NCBI GenBank assembly: GCA_036898135.1
Contig: JBAHVR010000288.1
Span: forward strand, 77,501 to 141,500
DNA from: Oncomelania hupensis
Lineage: Eukaryota > Mollusca > Gastropoda > Littorinimorpha > Pomatiopsidae
Reading direction: 5' to 3'
DNA: 64,000 nucleotides
How positions within the stretch are numbered: the first letter of the stretch is position 1; each line of letters begins with the position of its first letter. Position numbers and translations under genes: made by a program. Below, in pieces: positions 25,401-37,400 of the stretch. The notes beneath the pieces are model-generated. The model saw only the letters and a program-made list of their open reading frames with translations, had not been told where the DNA came from and ran no database searches.

Positions 25401-28400
25401 GACCTGGAAGGAGCATCTGCAGACCTTGAGGGAGCTGTTCCACCGTCTCGCAGAAGCCAACCTGACCGTGAGACCCAGCGAATGCATTCTGGGAGATGAC
25501 AACGTCGACTGCGACGGACATCCGACGGAAGAAGGAGACAACGGAGGACGCACTGATTCCAGGAAAGCCCACGTGATCATCGTCTTTGACCCTGGGCCGA
25601 TGACAACCGCAACTGACGAGGGCGTCGATTCCTTGCGAACGAAAGAACATTGACTGTGTGGACGAACTAAGAATATTGGTAATGACAGACTTTAAAATGA
25701 AAAACGTTGACTGGGTAAATGATCTGTGAACATTGACAATATCCAGGCAGATTTGAAGATGAAAACCATTGACTCTGTGTGAATGAACTGACAACGTTGA
25801 TAGTGTTCAGACAGACTGAAATAAGTCTTAATTCTGTACTTTGTTTGTGCATTACGTTCCAACGTTGTTGAAAGATATTGGGTAAATTTCTTCTTGAGTG
25901 GGGGGTTATGTTACGTTGAAACGCGAATGGTAGTACGTCGGAAGCGCGCACGATAGATCTAATCGTTTCGTTTTGCAAAGTATTCAATGATGGAGTTTAT
26001 TTACCTTTGATTTGAGTTTGCATTGTTGTTAGGAGAGGCTTTGTATAACGTGGATAATTTTCGTTGGTCGATATTGATGGTGAATCCTCTGGATCTATTT
26101 GTTTACTATCGATTGAAGTTTCGGGATGATTGTCGAAGTAAGAGAAGGTTCGGGGTATGTGTGGAGAGATGTATGACGTAAGTCAGTGATGACGATCTTT
26201 AATTCTGATTGGTTAGTTGTAATGCGTCATTTCTAGAACAACCTGTCGTCATCTCGAAGGATAGAAAAAATTATATATTCGATGCTTTGTGTGTTGTGAA
26301 AAAAGTTGCTGTGAAAGTTGTTGAGTTGAGTTGAGAATTGTATGCAGTTGTTGGTGTGTGCTGAATAAAAAAGTGGAAAACTTCATACGCCGACTTCGTG
26401 ACTTGTATGCTGCTTGAGCGGGTTGCGTGAATAAACGAATCTGAGCTACACTCATCAGTACTTCAGCATTAGGGCTGAATCCACTACTGATAAAATAAAC
26501 ACCATCATCGAACGGAGTGTAACAGTGTTATATTTACTGATGGTCTTTTCAATTATTCAGGTCATCACCGATGACAAATACAAGTTGTCATCCAGTGGTG
26601 TGTACTATGCACCACCCAAAGGGACTTACGATGATTATATGGAGTACATACGAAGTCTTCCACAGATTCCACATCCTGAGGTAAGTGTGGCTGTAGTGGT
26701 GTTTAGTCTGCGTGATGGAATGTATTTGTGAACTGACTAGATGAGACCTCAGCTTAGACTCTTTATCCTAAAAAGTAGGATCATTGCACTGCCTGTGCAT
26801 CTGTGTCAAAGTCCATGCACAGACCTGGATGAGACCTTGGTTTAGGTTCTCATCTGAAAGAGTATAGAGTCATTTCACTGCCTGCATGAGCATCAGGGCC
26901 AAGTTTCCAGAATGGACAGCTGGACAGTCACCAATGCAACTGTTAACCATTGTCAAAATTACTTAACCGCCAGCAAGGAAAACCATCATTCCTACCACGG
27001 AGCTACAGCGGGCTTTACCAAACGCAAGTCAGGTAATAACCCCTATTGGCCCATTCCAAATAATGTGCAAGTATGGATGTGTAAGTATGTCTGCGTGTTT
27101 TAGTGTATTGTAATGGAATTTGCATGCGATAGGTTAGTTTCCAATAGACAGGCAACCTTGGAGTTGGAGATCTATCAAGCATACATTGGCCAGGGTGGAG
27201 AATTCTCCGCGAATCCGCGGATTTCCGCGGAAGGCATTTGCATTTCCGAGAAAAAAATATTGAGTTCCGAGTGTGAGAAGCTGAGGGCTACCCTTTACTG
27301 GGCATAGCGGCCAAAAGCGGCCGAAGGTCTAAACGGGCAAAACGTCCAAAAGCGTCCGTATCAACCATGTGGTTATATTCTCGCGTTGTTTGAAAGATTG
27401 CGAGACTTCCGGCAATTACTTCCAGTTAAATTCTGTTGTGAAAACATTCGACTGCATTTCCACAAGTTTTCTCTGTGATGCGTTCGTTTTTTCGATTTTT
27501 TTTTCAAATTTTCTTGTGTGTTTGTCTAAAATGGATGGGATTCTTCGACTGATGAAGGGGAGTTTACAGGCTTCCATTTATCAGACATTAAAGTGAGAGA
27601 AATGGACTTGGAGTCGGAGGAAGAGATCGGTACTGAGTACTGACATTAGACTGATTAGTCATTAGACAATTAGTGTCAGTAGTGTGCATGCATACGATCT
27701 TTCAGACTGGCATGAAAGTGAAGAAGAGGAGGGGGCTTGTTTGGACTTTTTAAAACTTTTTTTATTGTATACACATGGAGTAATCAAAAACAAGACATGA
27801 CAAGAGAAGTATAAAAAGGTAGATAATCAAAAGAGATTTATTTCTGTTCATTTTGCATTTTATTTCATTTAAATCTATACACTAGTCACTAATACCTAAG
27901 ATGTAGTGTTTTTACTAACGTACCCCTAAATATCTCTAAAATTATAAAAATTCTTGCCTGTTTACAGCTAAAAAATAGACAAACGTGTGCCCAGTAAAAT
28001 TGGAAATGTGGAGTTTGTGTGTAACAGTGGTGGACCTCAAACTTTGTTAGGCCTACAAATCAAGATTCTTAACTTTTTTGAAAGACATGTGCATAAAACA
28101 TTCTTTTTTTTTTTGGGTTGTTGTTGTTTCTATTCATGTTTACTTTGTGCTTTTTGCTTTCAGGAGAGGCACTAAATTACTTTCAAAATAGCATAAATTC
28201 ATTTTCTTCCAGGGGGCGAATACCGGGGCTTGGCCCCTGGGCCCCGGCCGGATTTCAGAGATTTCTTGATTCAGTTGTTCTCCACCCTGATTGGCCTATG
28301 CTCTCAACAGCATCTGAAACAGGTTGGGGTCATGTCAGTGTCGCTTTATGGTACACTGGTTTATTAATTGCACATACTCTACCATGACTCAATAGTGCAA

Positions 28401-31400
28401 TGTTTTGGCGTTGCTAGGTGATAGTGCCCTGTTAGCGGAAGCTGGCAAAATCAAATCAAACATAGAGTTGCTTCCCTTGCACTAAACCGTCCCGTGCCCC
28501 ACGTGCCACAATACGCGTCTAAGCGCTCACGGCAAAGGACAGCACACCTCATTCTTATTTGGCACTTGGTTAGAGTGGTTGTGTCTACTGTAGCTCTGTT
28601 TGCTGGCTCCCTGCGTTCGCCCGGTAGTTTGTTGTTGCTTCTGCGGGCAGAGTTGAAAGGTTTCTCTATTATGTCTAAACGCAGTAGTTCGTCGGGTTCC
28701 ATCCCGTCGCTGCGTGTTTCTACTTCGTCGACCGGTCTTTCTAAGAAAGGTCGGGTTACTGTCCCTTCTTCTGTCGCCGTTAGCGCAGCTCCCGTTAAAG
28801 CCAAGGTTTCTTCCGTCATCTCTTCGGCCGACAATACTACCTCTTTACTTCGTTGCGCGTCGCTGTTGTCCACTCCTGCGCCCCCTTCTTCGTTGTCTTC
28901 TACCTTTCAGGTTAGTAGAAGTGGTGGTGGAGAGGTGGGGAGTGGTGATAGTGAGGTGAGGGGTGGCTCCTTGGTCTTGCCAGAAGTGACCTCGGAGCCG
29001 TTTCTGGTCGAAGTTTATGGCCAGAAACACACAGTTGGTCGCTCTAGTTTAGGACCACTTACTTTTTCCGGTGGGGACGCTCCGGCACGGCCGGGCAGGC
29101 TACCCGCCGAAACCTTCCCTTCTGTTTCCTGCGGGATCCAGACCGGGTCGGGACTTCTGGCTAATGTCGAGCTTGAGACATTACAAGCACTGCTCGCAGT
29201 GTTACGTCCGGCTGCGACAGGGGGTGCGGCTTCCGGTTCGTCCGGTTTGTCCCTCACCTCCCCATTCCAGCCCCCATTGCACTCCACTTCCGCTTGCGGT
29301 CGTGGGGCGGGGGCTCTGGTTTCCGGGACAGGGGGTCCGGTACGCTCGTTACCTTCTCCCGTTTCCGGTTTACCCTCTCCATCCCATCCCCCTTCGTTTT
29401 CCACTTCCGCTTGCGGTCGTGGGGTGGGGGATTTGGTTTCCGGTTCGGGGGGTGCGGTACACCCGTTCCCTTCCCCTGTTTCCGGTTTGACTTCTCTCTC
29501 TCATGCCCCTTTGTACTCCACTTCCTCTTCCGGTCGTGGGGCGCGGGGTCTGGTTTCCGGATCGGGGGGTATGGTCCACACTGGGCTCCCTTCTGTTTCC
29601 GGTTTGGGGCAAACATTCCCTGTTCACCCTTCGGTCTATACCACTTCCGGGTTCGGTTGTGGATCGGGGGCGCCGGTTTCCGATTCCGTTGGTACGGTTT
29701 TTTCGTTACCTACTTCCGGATCTCATGCAGGCGCTGTTTCCGCTTTACGCGTCTCAGTGCCTCTGAGTGCGCCAACTTCTGGTTGGGATGGGGCGCACTT
29801 GGTTTCCCATACCCCAGTTCCTGGTTTCACTGATTCTGGGGTGGGGTTCGATTACGATGACGTCGTGATGCTCCCTCCTGATGTTGATGATTCCTTTCGG
29901 GATGACCCTGGTTTCTCTGATTCGTCTCCGGTTTTCGTGGGCCCGGACGGTTCTGACCGGCAGTCCCTTTCCCCTGAAGCTCTTTTTCAAGAGGCCATTC
30001 AGCAAGCTGCGGCTTTTTGTCCTCAGGTGATTGAGAGGTTTCGGTTCCCAAACCTCACCTCCATTCCTTCTTAGGCGAGGCACTTGCTTCTGCCGAGGCT
30101 GAGGAGGCTTGCCTTGCCTTCAAGGAGTCTCCTAGCGTTAATTTTTTTGTGGATTCCGCCTTTTCCAAGGCTAGGGGACTTAGAGACGGCGAGGTTTCTC
30201 CCTCTTCGTTTGATGAGGTGCCTCAGTTTCCTAGGGCTGCCTCTGTGGGCTCCTTTTTGAGTCCTTCCTCTTTGGCTACTGTTCCCCGGAAGTACCTCTC
30301 TCGGTCGTTTCTTCCGTTATCTTCGCTCCCGGTTTCCCAGGATGATCTTGCTCTTTTAAGGGGCCAAAGGCCTTTGCCTTCTTTGGTTCCTGTTCCAGTC
30401 CGCGGTTTGACGCAGATCGAGGAGTCTGTTGTTAGATCCCTAGAGTGGTCTTCTCTGGCTGACGCGCTGACGGCTGCGCTGTCTGCTGCTCTGTTTTCTG
30501 GGCAGGAGTTTCGGGACGATTTTTCTGTTCATTCCGTGAAGACCTTACTGCAGGCCCTCAATACCTCTATCGTTCAGGGTTGTAAATTACAGGCTATCGC
30601 CTATGTCAATCTGCTTTTGGCTCGTCGTGACGCTGTTCTTAAGGCAGCGTCGCATTTGCCTTTGCAGCTGTCCTCCTCGCTTCGGGTGGGTCCTTTGGTG
30701 CCCGACTCTCTTTTTGGTCCTTACGCTCGCGCTGCTGTTCGCGAGGAGTCGGAGCGGGCCAAGTCGGACGTCTTTTCCTTCTGGGCTCAAACCGCTCAGA
30801 AGGCCCCACCTTACTCTTCTAGAGGGGGGCGCGGTTCTCGTTCTTTCCGCTCCTCTTTTGACTTGGGGCATGGCCGCTCGGACCCTGGTCCCTCTTCTCG
30901 GGATCGGCGGGGTGGTGCTTCCTCTTCCCGTGGCAGGGGTAGGGTGAGCCGTAGGCCTCAGCCGGGTGGGGTTTACCCCCAATGATTGGCCCCGGCTGTC
31001 CACCCCCCAGCTGCTCTCATCCCTTTTGCGGGGTCATGGGTTCGCCAGTTTCTTCCTTGGCTTATCCTTTCCCGCGTAAGCAGCTGGGTGCAAGAGGTGC
31101 TTCGGTCGGGGTTCCCTCTTCAGTGGGGTGCCTTTCGGCCCCCTTTGCCCCTTCTCTGCTTTCTCATGGGACCCCGAAGGTCTCGGGGTTTTCGGTTTTT
31201 AACTCTTTTTTTCGGGCTGTCCCGCAGCCTTTGAGTTTTCGCATGGTTCATTCTGGAGCTCGCTGCCGTGGTGCGCGGCCTCGGTTTTTCAGGCCTTCGG
31301 CGTCAGCCTCTGCTCCTGCTGCCCTGCAGTTCCGGTCGCCTGCGGACTGCAGCCGTTTTTCCGGCTTTTCGTCGTTTTCGTCATTTTCTCCCCTTCCTGC

Positions 31401-34400
31401 CTCGGGATCTTTTTCTTGCCCCCTTGGCCAGTCCCAAGGTGTGCTCTCTCAGCACTCTGTCTCCTGCTCTCGGCTCTTCCCTTCTCCTGGTGTGTCTCCT
31501 GAGTCTTCCCCCTTGTGTGGTCAGCTCGGTGTGGATTCTGTCCCTCTCGGTTCTTCTACCAGTTTGGGCAGTACGGTTCAGCCCTCTGAGCTGTCTTTGT
31601 GCCTCTCGTTCCTCTGCCAGGCTCTCCCGGTTTGTGTCGCCAGTTCTGGTTTGCCCCGCCTGGGCTTTGGTCGCGCTGTCCCTTTTTCGGGAGGGGTCGG
31701 AAACTCGTGTTCTCCCTCGGTTTCCCCTCCTTCCTTAGGCCCTCCGAAAGGTCGAAAGGGCGTCCCCGTTTCTCTTTTTGGTGGTTCCCCTTCCGCCAGC
31801 TCGGCCCTGGTTCCCGATGCCTTTTCGTCTGGTCCCAGAGCGTCACATTCCTCTCGCTTTCAAGATAGGGTCCCTGCTGCAGCCGCGGCCCAGGTTTCCG
31901 CGCGGCGACCCAGGCGTCCTCTTTCTTCGCGCATGGCTGTTGTTAGTCGGTCTCTTCGGAGTTCCGGGGCTTCTGTTGAGGCCCTTTCTCTTCTGGAGGA
32001 GGCACTCCGGCCTTCTACTAGAGGGGTGTATTCTTCCCATTGGAAGCGTTGGGTTGAGTGGTGTGCCGAGACTAGGGTAGACCCTTGTTCCCCCACTGAG
32101 ATACAGATAGCCAACCATTTGGCGTTTTTGGCCTCTAGGTTGGCGCTCTCGGCTTCCTCTCTTCGGGTACGTCGTTCCGCCATTCAGACTACTCTTGCTC
32201 AACTCGGTTGGTCTCCTCGTGGTTCTTCCCGTGTCGTCGGGGATGTTATTAGAGGAGTGGCTCTAAAACAAGCTCGGTGTCCTCGGCGGGTCCCGGCTTG
32301 GGATCTATTTCTGGTTTTGAGTTTCCTTCGGGAATCTCCGTTCGAGCCTTTGCGTTTTGCCTCCTTTTCGGATTTAACGCTTAAGACTGTTTTTTTGGTC
32401 TCTCTCGCTTCCGGTAGGCGCGGTAGTGAAGTTCATGCTCTTTCCGGCCTCCCTGCAGATGTAGCTTTTGAGCATGATGGTTCTGTGTCCCTTCGTTTCT
32501 TGCCTGAGTTTCTCGCCAAGAATCAGTATCCAGGCGACCCGTCCCCGGTGGTTTTTGTTCGCCCTCTCTCTCGTCTCTTGGGTCGGGCGGATCCGGATTT
32601 GGCTAACTGCCCGGTCAGGGTTTTGCGTGAATATTTAAAGCGTTCTAAACCTTTCCGTTCTCCTGGGAAGAGGAGGTTGTTCCTCTCTTGCAACCCAGGG
32701 TTTTCTAAGGATATCGCAAAACCTACTCTCGCCAGGTGGATAGCGACAGTCATTCGTCGGGCTTATGCTCATTTCTCTGAACGCAATGATCGAGATCACA
32801 GTTCTGCTATTCCCCTCTCTTCGGCTAGAGCTCATGAGATCAGGGCATGGGCATCATCCTTGGCGGTTCAGCATTCTATCCGGATGGAATCCGTATTGGA
32901 GGCTGCTTACTGGCGATCCTCCGATGTTTTCATCAGTTTCTATCTGAGGGACACTCGTCGTACTCGTGAGGATGGCTCCTTTGGGGTCAGTTCTGTGGTT
33001 GCGGCTCAACAGTCCTTGTCCACTTCTTCAGCCTGATTAAGGTAAGTTGCTTCCCTCCGTCCTTTTCGTGCTACTCTGCACTATTGAGTCATGGTAGAGT
33101 ATGTGCAATTAATATTAAAATTTTATCTCTAAATTTATTATTAATAAGCATACTTACCATGACTCAATTATATTTCCCTCCCTCCTCCCCGCAGTTCCAA
33201 ATAAGGAATGAGGTGTGCTGTCCTTTGCCGTGAGCGCTTAGACGCGTATTGTGGCACGTGGGGCACGTGACGGTTTAGTGCAAGGGAAGCAACTCTATGT
33301 TTGATTTGATTTTGCCAGCTTCCGCTAACAGGGCACTATCACCTAGCAACGCCAAAACATTGCACTATTGAGTCATGGTAAGTATGCTTATTAATAATAA
33401 ATTTAGAGATAAAATTTTAATTTTTTTAACATTAGTAACTGCCTGATACTGTAAAAGTTCTGTTACAATCCATGTTCTTTTTTCTTTTTTTTTTCTTCAG
33501 GTGTTTGGTCTTCACGAGAATGCCGACATTGCCAAGGATCAGCAAGAAACTCACCAACTGTTTGACGGCATCCTCCTCACTTTGCCTAGACAGGTCAATT
33601 ATTTTACTAATAATTATGTTGCTAGTTCATTAGACTATACATTAGTTATGTTACTATCAAATATAGTACTACTACTACTGTAAGCTTGTGTGGATGTACT
33701 TTAGTATTTTCCAAAATAAGTTAACATCTTGTGTGTATGTAGATGTGTGTTTCTGTGGTTGGATGGGTGTGTGTTAGTGTGAGTAGTGTGTCGAGGGGTA
33801 GAGAAGAGGCATTGAGGTTAAGTCAATTAGTTTTCTTTGCTACTTTTTCAGATAGCGCAACAGATGAACAATGATTACTTTTTAAGATCTGCAATTGAAA
33901 TTTGAACTGTGTGTGATTCATTTAGTGCACTGTCGCGTTTTAACCCTGAGGAAGCCTTGTACGCAATACAGGCGAATATTTGGAAAATGTTATACGACTT
34001 GCTTGGCTTTTCGCTTAGTAGTTCATTAGACTAATCATGCTGCTAGTTCATTAGTACTATTACACTCAGCAATCGACTGCAGCAATGGTTGAAGTCCAAG
34101 GGATCTGTTTGGCAATCAAAACTTGAGTACAGCCTGTTCGCAGGAGTTGGGTTAACTCAATAGTAGCAGCTTGGCTCATATACAAAAGGACTGTTCTTCC
34201 ATTATGCGTCCAGGCATGATTTGAATGTGTTAAATAAATTTAAGCGATGGACTAAATGTTTCTAACATAGTCATTTGTAAGATTGATGCATATTAACTGT
34301 TTGTTGCTTGCTACCAAAGTGGTCAAGACGGAGAGACATAGTACGTACTAATATGTGGTTTTGTAGTTTGTATCATGCTGCATGACTGTGGTTTTAGGTT

Positions 34401-37400
34401 ATTCCAATGTAGTATGTCTTTTGTTTTATCCCAGATCTTAGTGTATTTTGTTGTAGTCCAAAACAATCCTAAGTATTTCTAAACACAAAGCGTTGTGTGT
34501 GGGTCTTTTAAAAAAAATTGTATTTTTATTTTAAGATTTTCTTTTGGTCTCATTTTTACTTTCCATTCTGTGATAGCAGTTTAACCAGAAGTTGATGTGT
34601 AGGGGGAGGAGGGTGGGTGGGGTGGAAGGTGTACCGTGTAATGTAAATGCAATTAATAAGCTTTTGTGCCTTTGTTTTGCTCATAGCACTTTGCACTTTG
34701 CACTTCAGTTCGGTGGGAAATATTAATTGCATGGGTGCTTCTCTTTTCTTTTTTTCTTAGTTTTTTGGACATGTATCTGAAAATACTTTGAAGTGTTTGG
34801 GGAAGAGGGAGGGGGGGAGGGGAATCAGAACGAGCATTTGTCAGTCGGTCATTCTGTGTGTCATTCTGTTGGAAGCCATATTCACAAGAACCCCTGTACG
34901 GATTTTGACCAAACTTCATAGGAGCATTTCCTAGGTTAGCGGTTTCCTATCTAAAAACTAACTGCAATAAAATACATACTTTTTTTCTTTGCTTATACTT
35001 TAACTACTTACTAAGCGATTTAGATCCTTCATATTTGTACTTTCTCAAATGGTCCTGATTTGGCTCGGAAGAGCTCGCTGGACCTAAAGCAATTAACCAT
35101 GTAATGTAATGTAACTTTCTCAAAGGGAGATCATTGTGCTTCGCCATTTTCTAAACATGTTTTACACAGTATGTAACATTTGGCTGAGCCCATGTTGATA
35201 ATATTTTGCTTGTATGTAGATAGTGCAGATCGTGGTCTATCGTTCCATGTTTTCCTTGTATGTAGATAGTGCAGATCATGGTCTATCGTTCCATGTTTTC
35301 CTTTGGCTTTCTTAGGATAAAGCCCTGTCATAACACCGCCAACAAAAGTGACACTTTTAAAAATGCTGATATTTTCCAGCTATATATGTGTGTGTCTGGA
35401 AATACATTTAAACAACCTGCAATCTTGTTTTCGTAATTTTTAAATTTTAAAATGTGTTTCCTTTGTTTTGTTGTCTTTGAACAATGTGTGTATACTCCTT
35501 TGAGTAGTGTTGTTATGCATTTTAATTCTTATTAGTCAGCTCCTCAGAGTAAACTAAATGTGGTTTGTAGTGTGGGCTCGTGCTTAGGCAAAGGTGAGAG
35601 AAATGCCTTAAAGTGTTGCTACACTGATTTTCCTTAACGTACAAGAGCCAGACCAAATGGTCTGGTAAATATGTATGATGAGGGCTTTTTAGCCCAATTT
35701 TATTGTCCTTAACACTCATGCAATAGGACGTTAAGCATCGGTTTTCGTTCGTTCGTTCCTTAACGTTCCTCCACTCGTTTGATGTTCGCACATACATTGT
35801 ACACGCTTTTTAAAAACCCTTCTCCTTTCCAATGATTTACATGTAGGTAGAGCCTCGTTTGCTTTTTGCAACGTGTTTTCCATCCCTCTCATTATTAATT
35901 ATTTTCTTTTTATTGAACTTAAAGGCAGCTTCAGCTTTACATTTAGATTTTCATATTCTTTAATGATTTTTCATCGACTTCTTTTCTTCTAATCTTTCTC
36001 TTGTTATTGTTCTCATTCTTTTTCTTCTAATCTTTATCTTCTTCTATTCTTTTTCTAATCTTTGTCTACTTTCTTATCCTTTTTCTTCTAATTTTGTTTT
36101 TGTTTTTTGTTAGTAATCAATTTAAATGTAATATTTATTGTCACAAATGTTTTACATTTTCTTGTAGCAGATTCGATGCTGAATCACACAGCTTATAGGA
36201 GTAAATTTTTAATGTGCTTTTGTTGTGCTTTCTTAGCGTGCTGGGTTTATATCGTAGGAGCATGGTTTAAACCTGTTACATATTACACACTACCCATAAC
36301 TGGGGTCTTCAGCTTGACTTCAGAGAAGACTTGCGCAAGAGAGGTAATAGACTTTGACCAGTCTCTCAGAATATCACTACATTTGTTTCCCTTGTTTCAT
36401 AGACTATTATTATATTAACAAGTAATTTTTTGACTTACATGCATATCAATGTGAGTCTACATATTCACACACACACACACACACACACACACCCACACAC
36501 ACACACACACTCTCCCCCCAAAAATATTTTTTCCAGATTTTTGCAATTCTGTGCGAGATGAGTTCTAAATAGTCCAAAAATTACATAAACATTTTTTTCT
36601 GTCTGCTGTCCAATGTCGGTTAGGATAGGTACTTTGAAGTGATCTTGACCCTAAACTATGAGGGATATAAAGTCCAAACTTTTTGTATTTAGAGTTGATA
36701 GATTGATCTTTTATATGTGTTCCATTTTTGCGTTGATCTTGAGGGTTATGGTCATTTTAGGCCTTGCAAAAACATACAAAAAATAGGTCATCGTACAGTA
36801 GAATGCCTGTATGTTTAACCCTTAGTATGAAACGTAATCGGATTATTTGATCATACATGCATGAGAGGTCACGTTAAGGTCAAGGTCATGTCAAGGTCAC
36901 TAAAGGTCAAGGTCATACCAAGGTAACTTTTTTGGGCATAATACAACTTTTGTTGTATTTTATTTGATAGTACGTGATATGAGTGTGTTTGGAACTGGAG
37001 GTCAGTGTCATCGCAAGGTCAAGGGCATACAAATATTAAAGTCAGTATTACTTTGCATTTTAATGCCACCGTTTCATTTAGGCTGGTTTTTTTTTCTGGG
37101 CACTCATTTTTATATTAAATATTGCAAGTTCTTAAGGAGCATGTGAGTCATATGGGCTTTGTCGTTCTAGTTTTTTATTTACTGTAATATTAATTTTTTT
37201 AAAACATTTTTTTAAAACAGCTCTTTTACCTAATATCGTATTTTTATTTTAACAATACTTGCCTATGTGAACTGAAATTGATGTTTAATAGTACTGTAAT
37301 AAAACTTTTTTTTTAAATGTCTGATAGTAACTACTAAAAACAAATTCTTTAAGTGTTCAAACACAAAATCAATAATTTACTTTTGCTGTTTTATTTGTTC

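Larger units (their letters stand above)
20952..26524 (+). mobile_element. Ty3/Gypsy LTR retrotransposon, Gmr1-like domain order, RT core deleted
   Basis: 5.57-kb element with 617- and 616-bp LTRs and a 5-bp target duplication gtgtt (20947-20951, 26525-26529). The LTRs differ at only a few positions, so the insertion is young. Internal order is gag (with CCHC knuckle), protease, integrase (HHCC, DDE, GPY/F) and then the start and end of a reverse transcriptase. Integrase upstream of RT is the arrangement known from Gmr1-type Ty3/Gypsy elements. The RT catalytic core and RNase H are missing, and a frameshift plus an in-frame TGA interrupt gag-pol. It is therefore defective but probably trans-mobilised recently. 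Confidence 0.93.
28362..33421 (+). mobile_element. DIRS-like tyrosine-recombinase retroelement, RT core deleted
   Basis: 5.06-kb element with inverted terminal repeats (28381-28564 and 33194-33379, about 185 bp, nearly identical), each with its own outer extension. An internal complementary region at 33077-33168 is complementary to both outer ends joined together. Inverted termini plus such a region define DIRS1-type elements and template circular cDNA. There is no target-site duplication, as expected for recombinase-mediated insertion. Inside are a gag-like region (split by a frameshift), an RT/RNase H remnant and an intact tyrosine recombinase. The RT core is deleted. Confidence 0.92.

Noticed and set aside
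28494..28670. Start of the DIRS gag ORF at the first Met of the frame
   Set aside because: That Met lies inside the inverted terminal repeat; the Met at 28671 is the first outside it.
30982..31932. N-terminal extension of the recombinase frame as real protein
   Set aside because: The Ser/Pro/Phe-rich frame overlaps RT/RNase H remnants in another frame and has no family resemblance.
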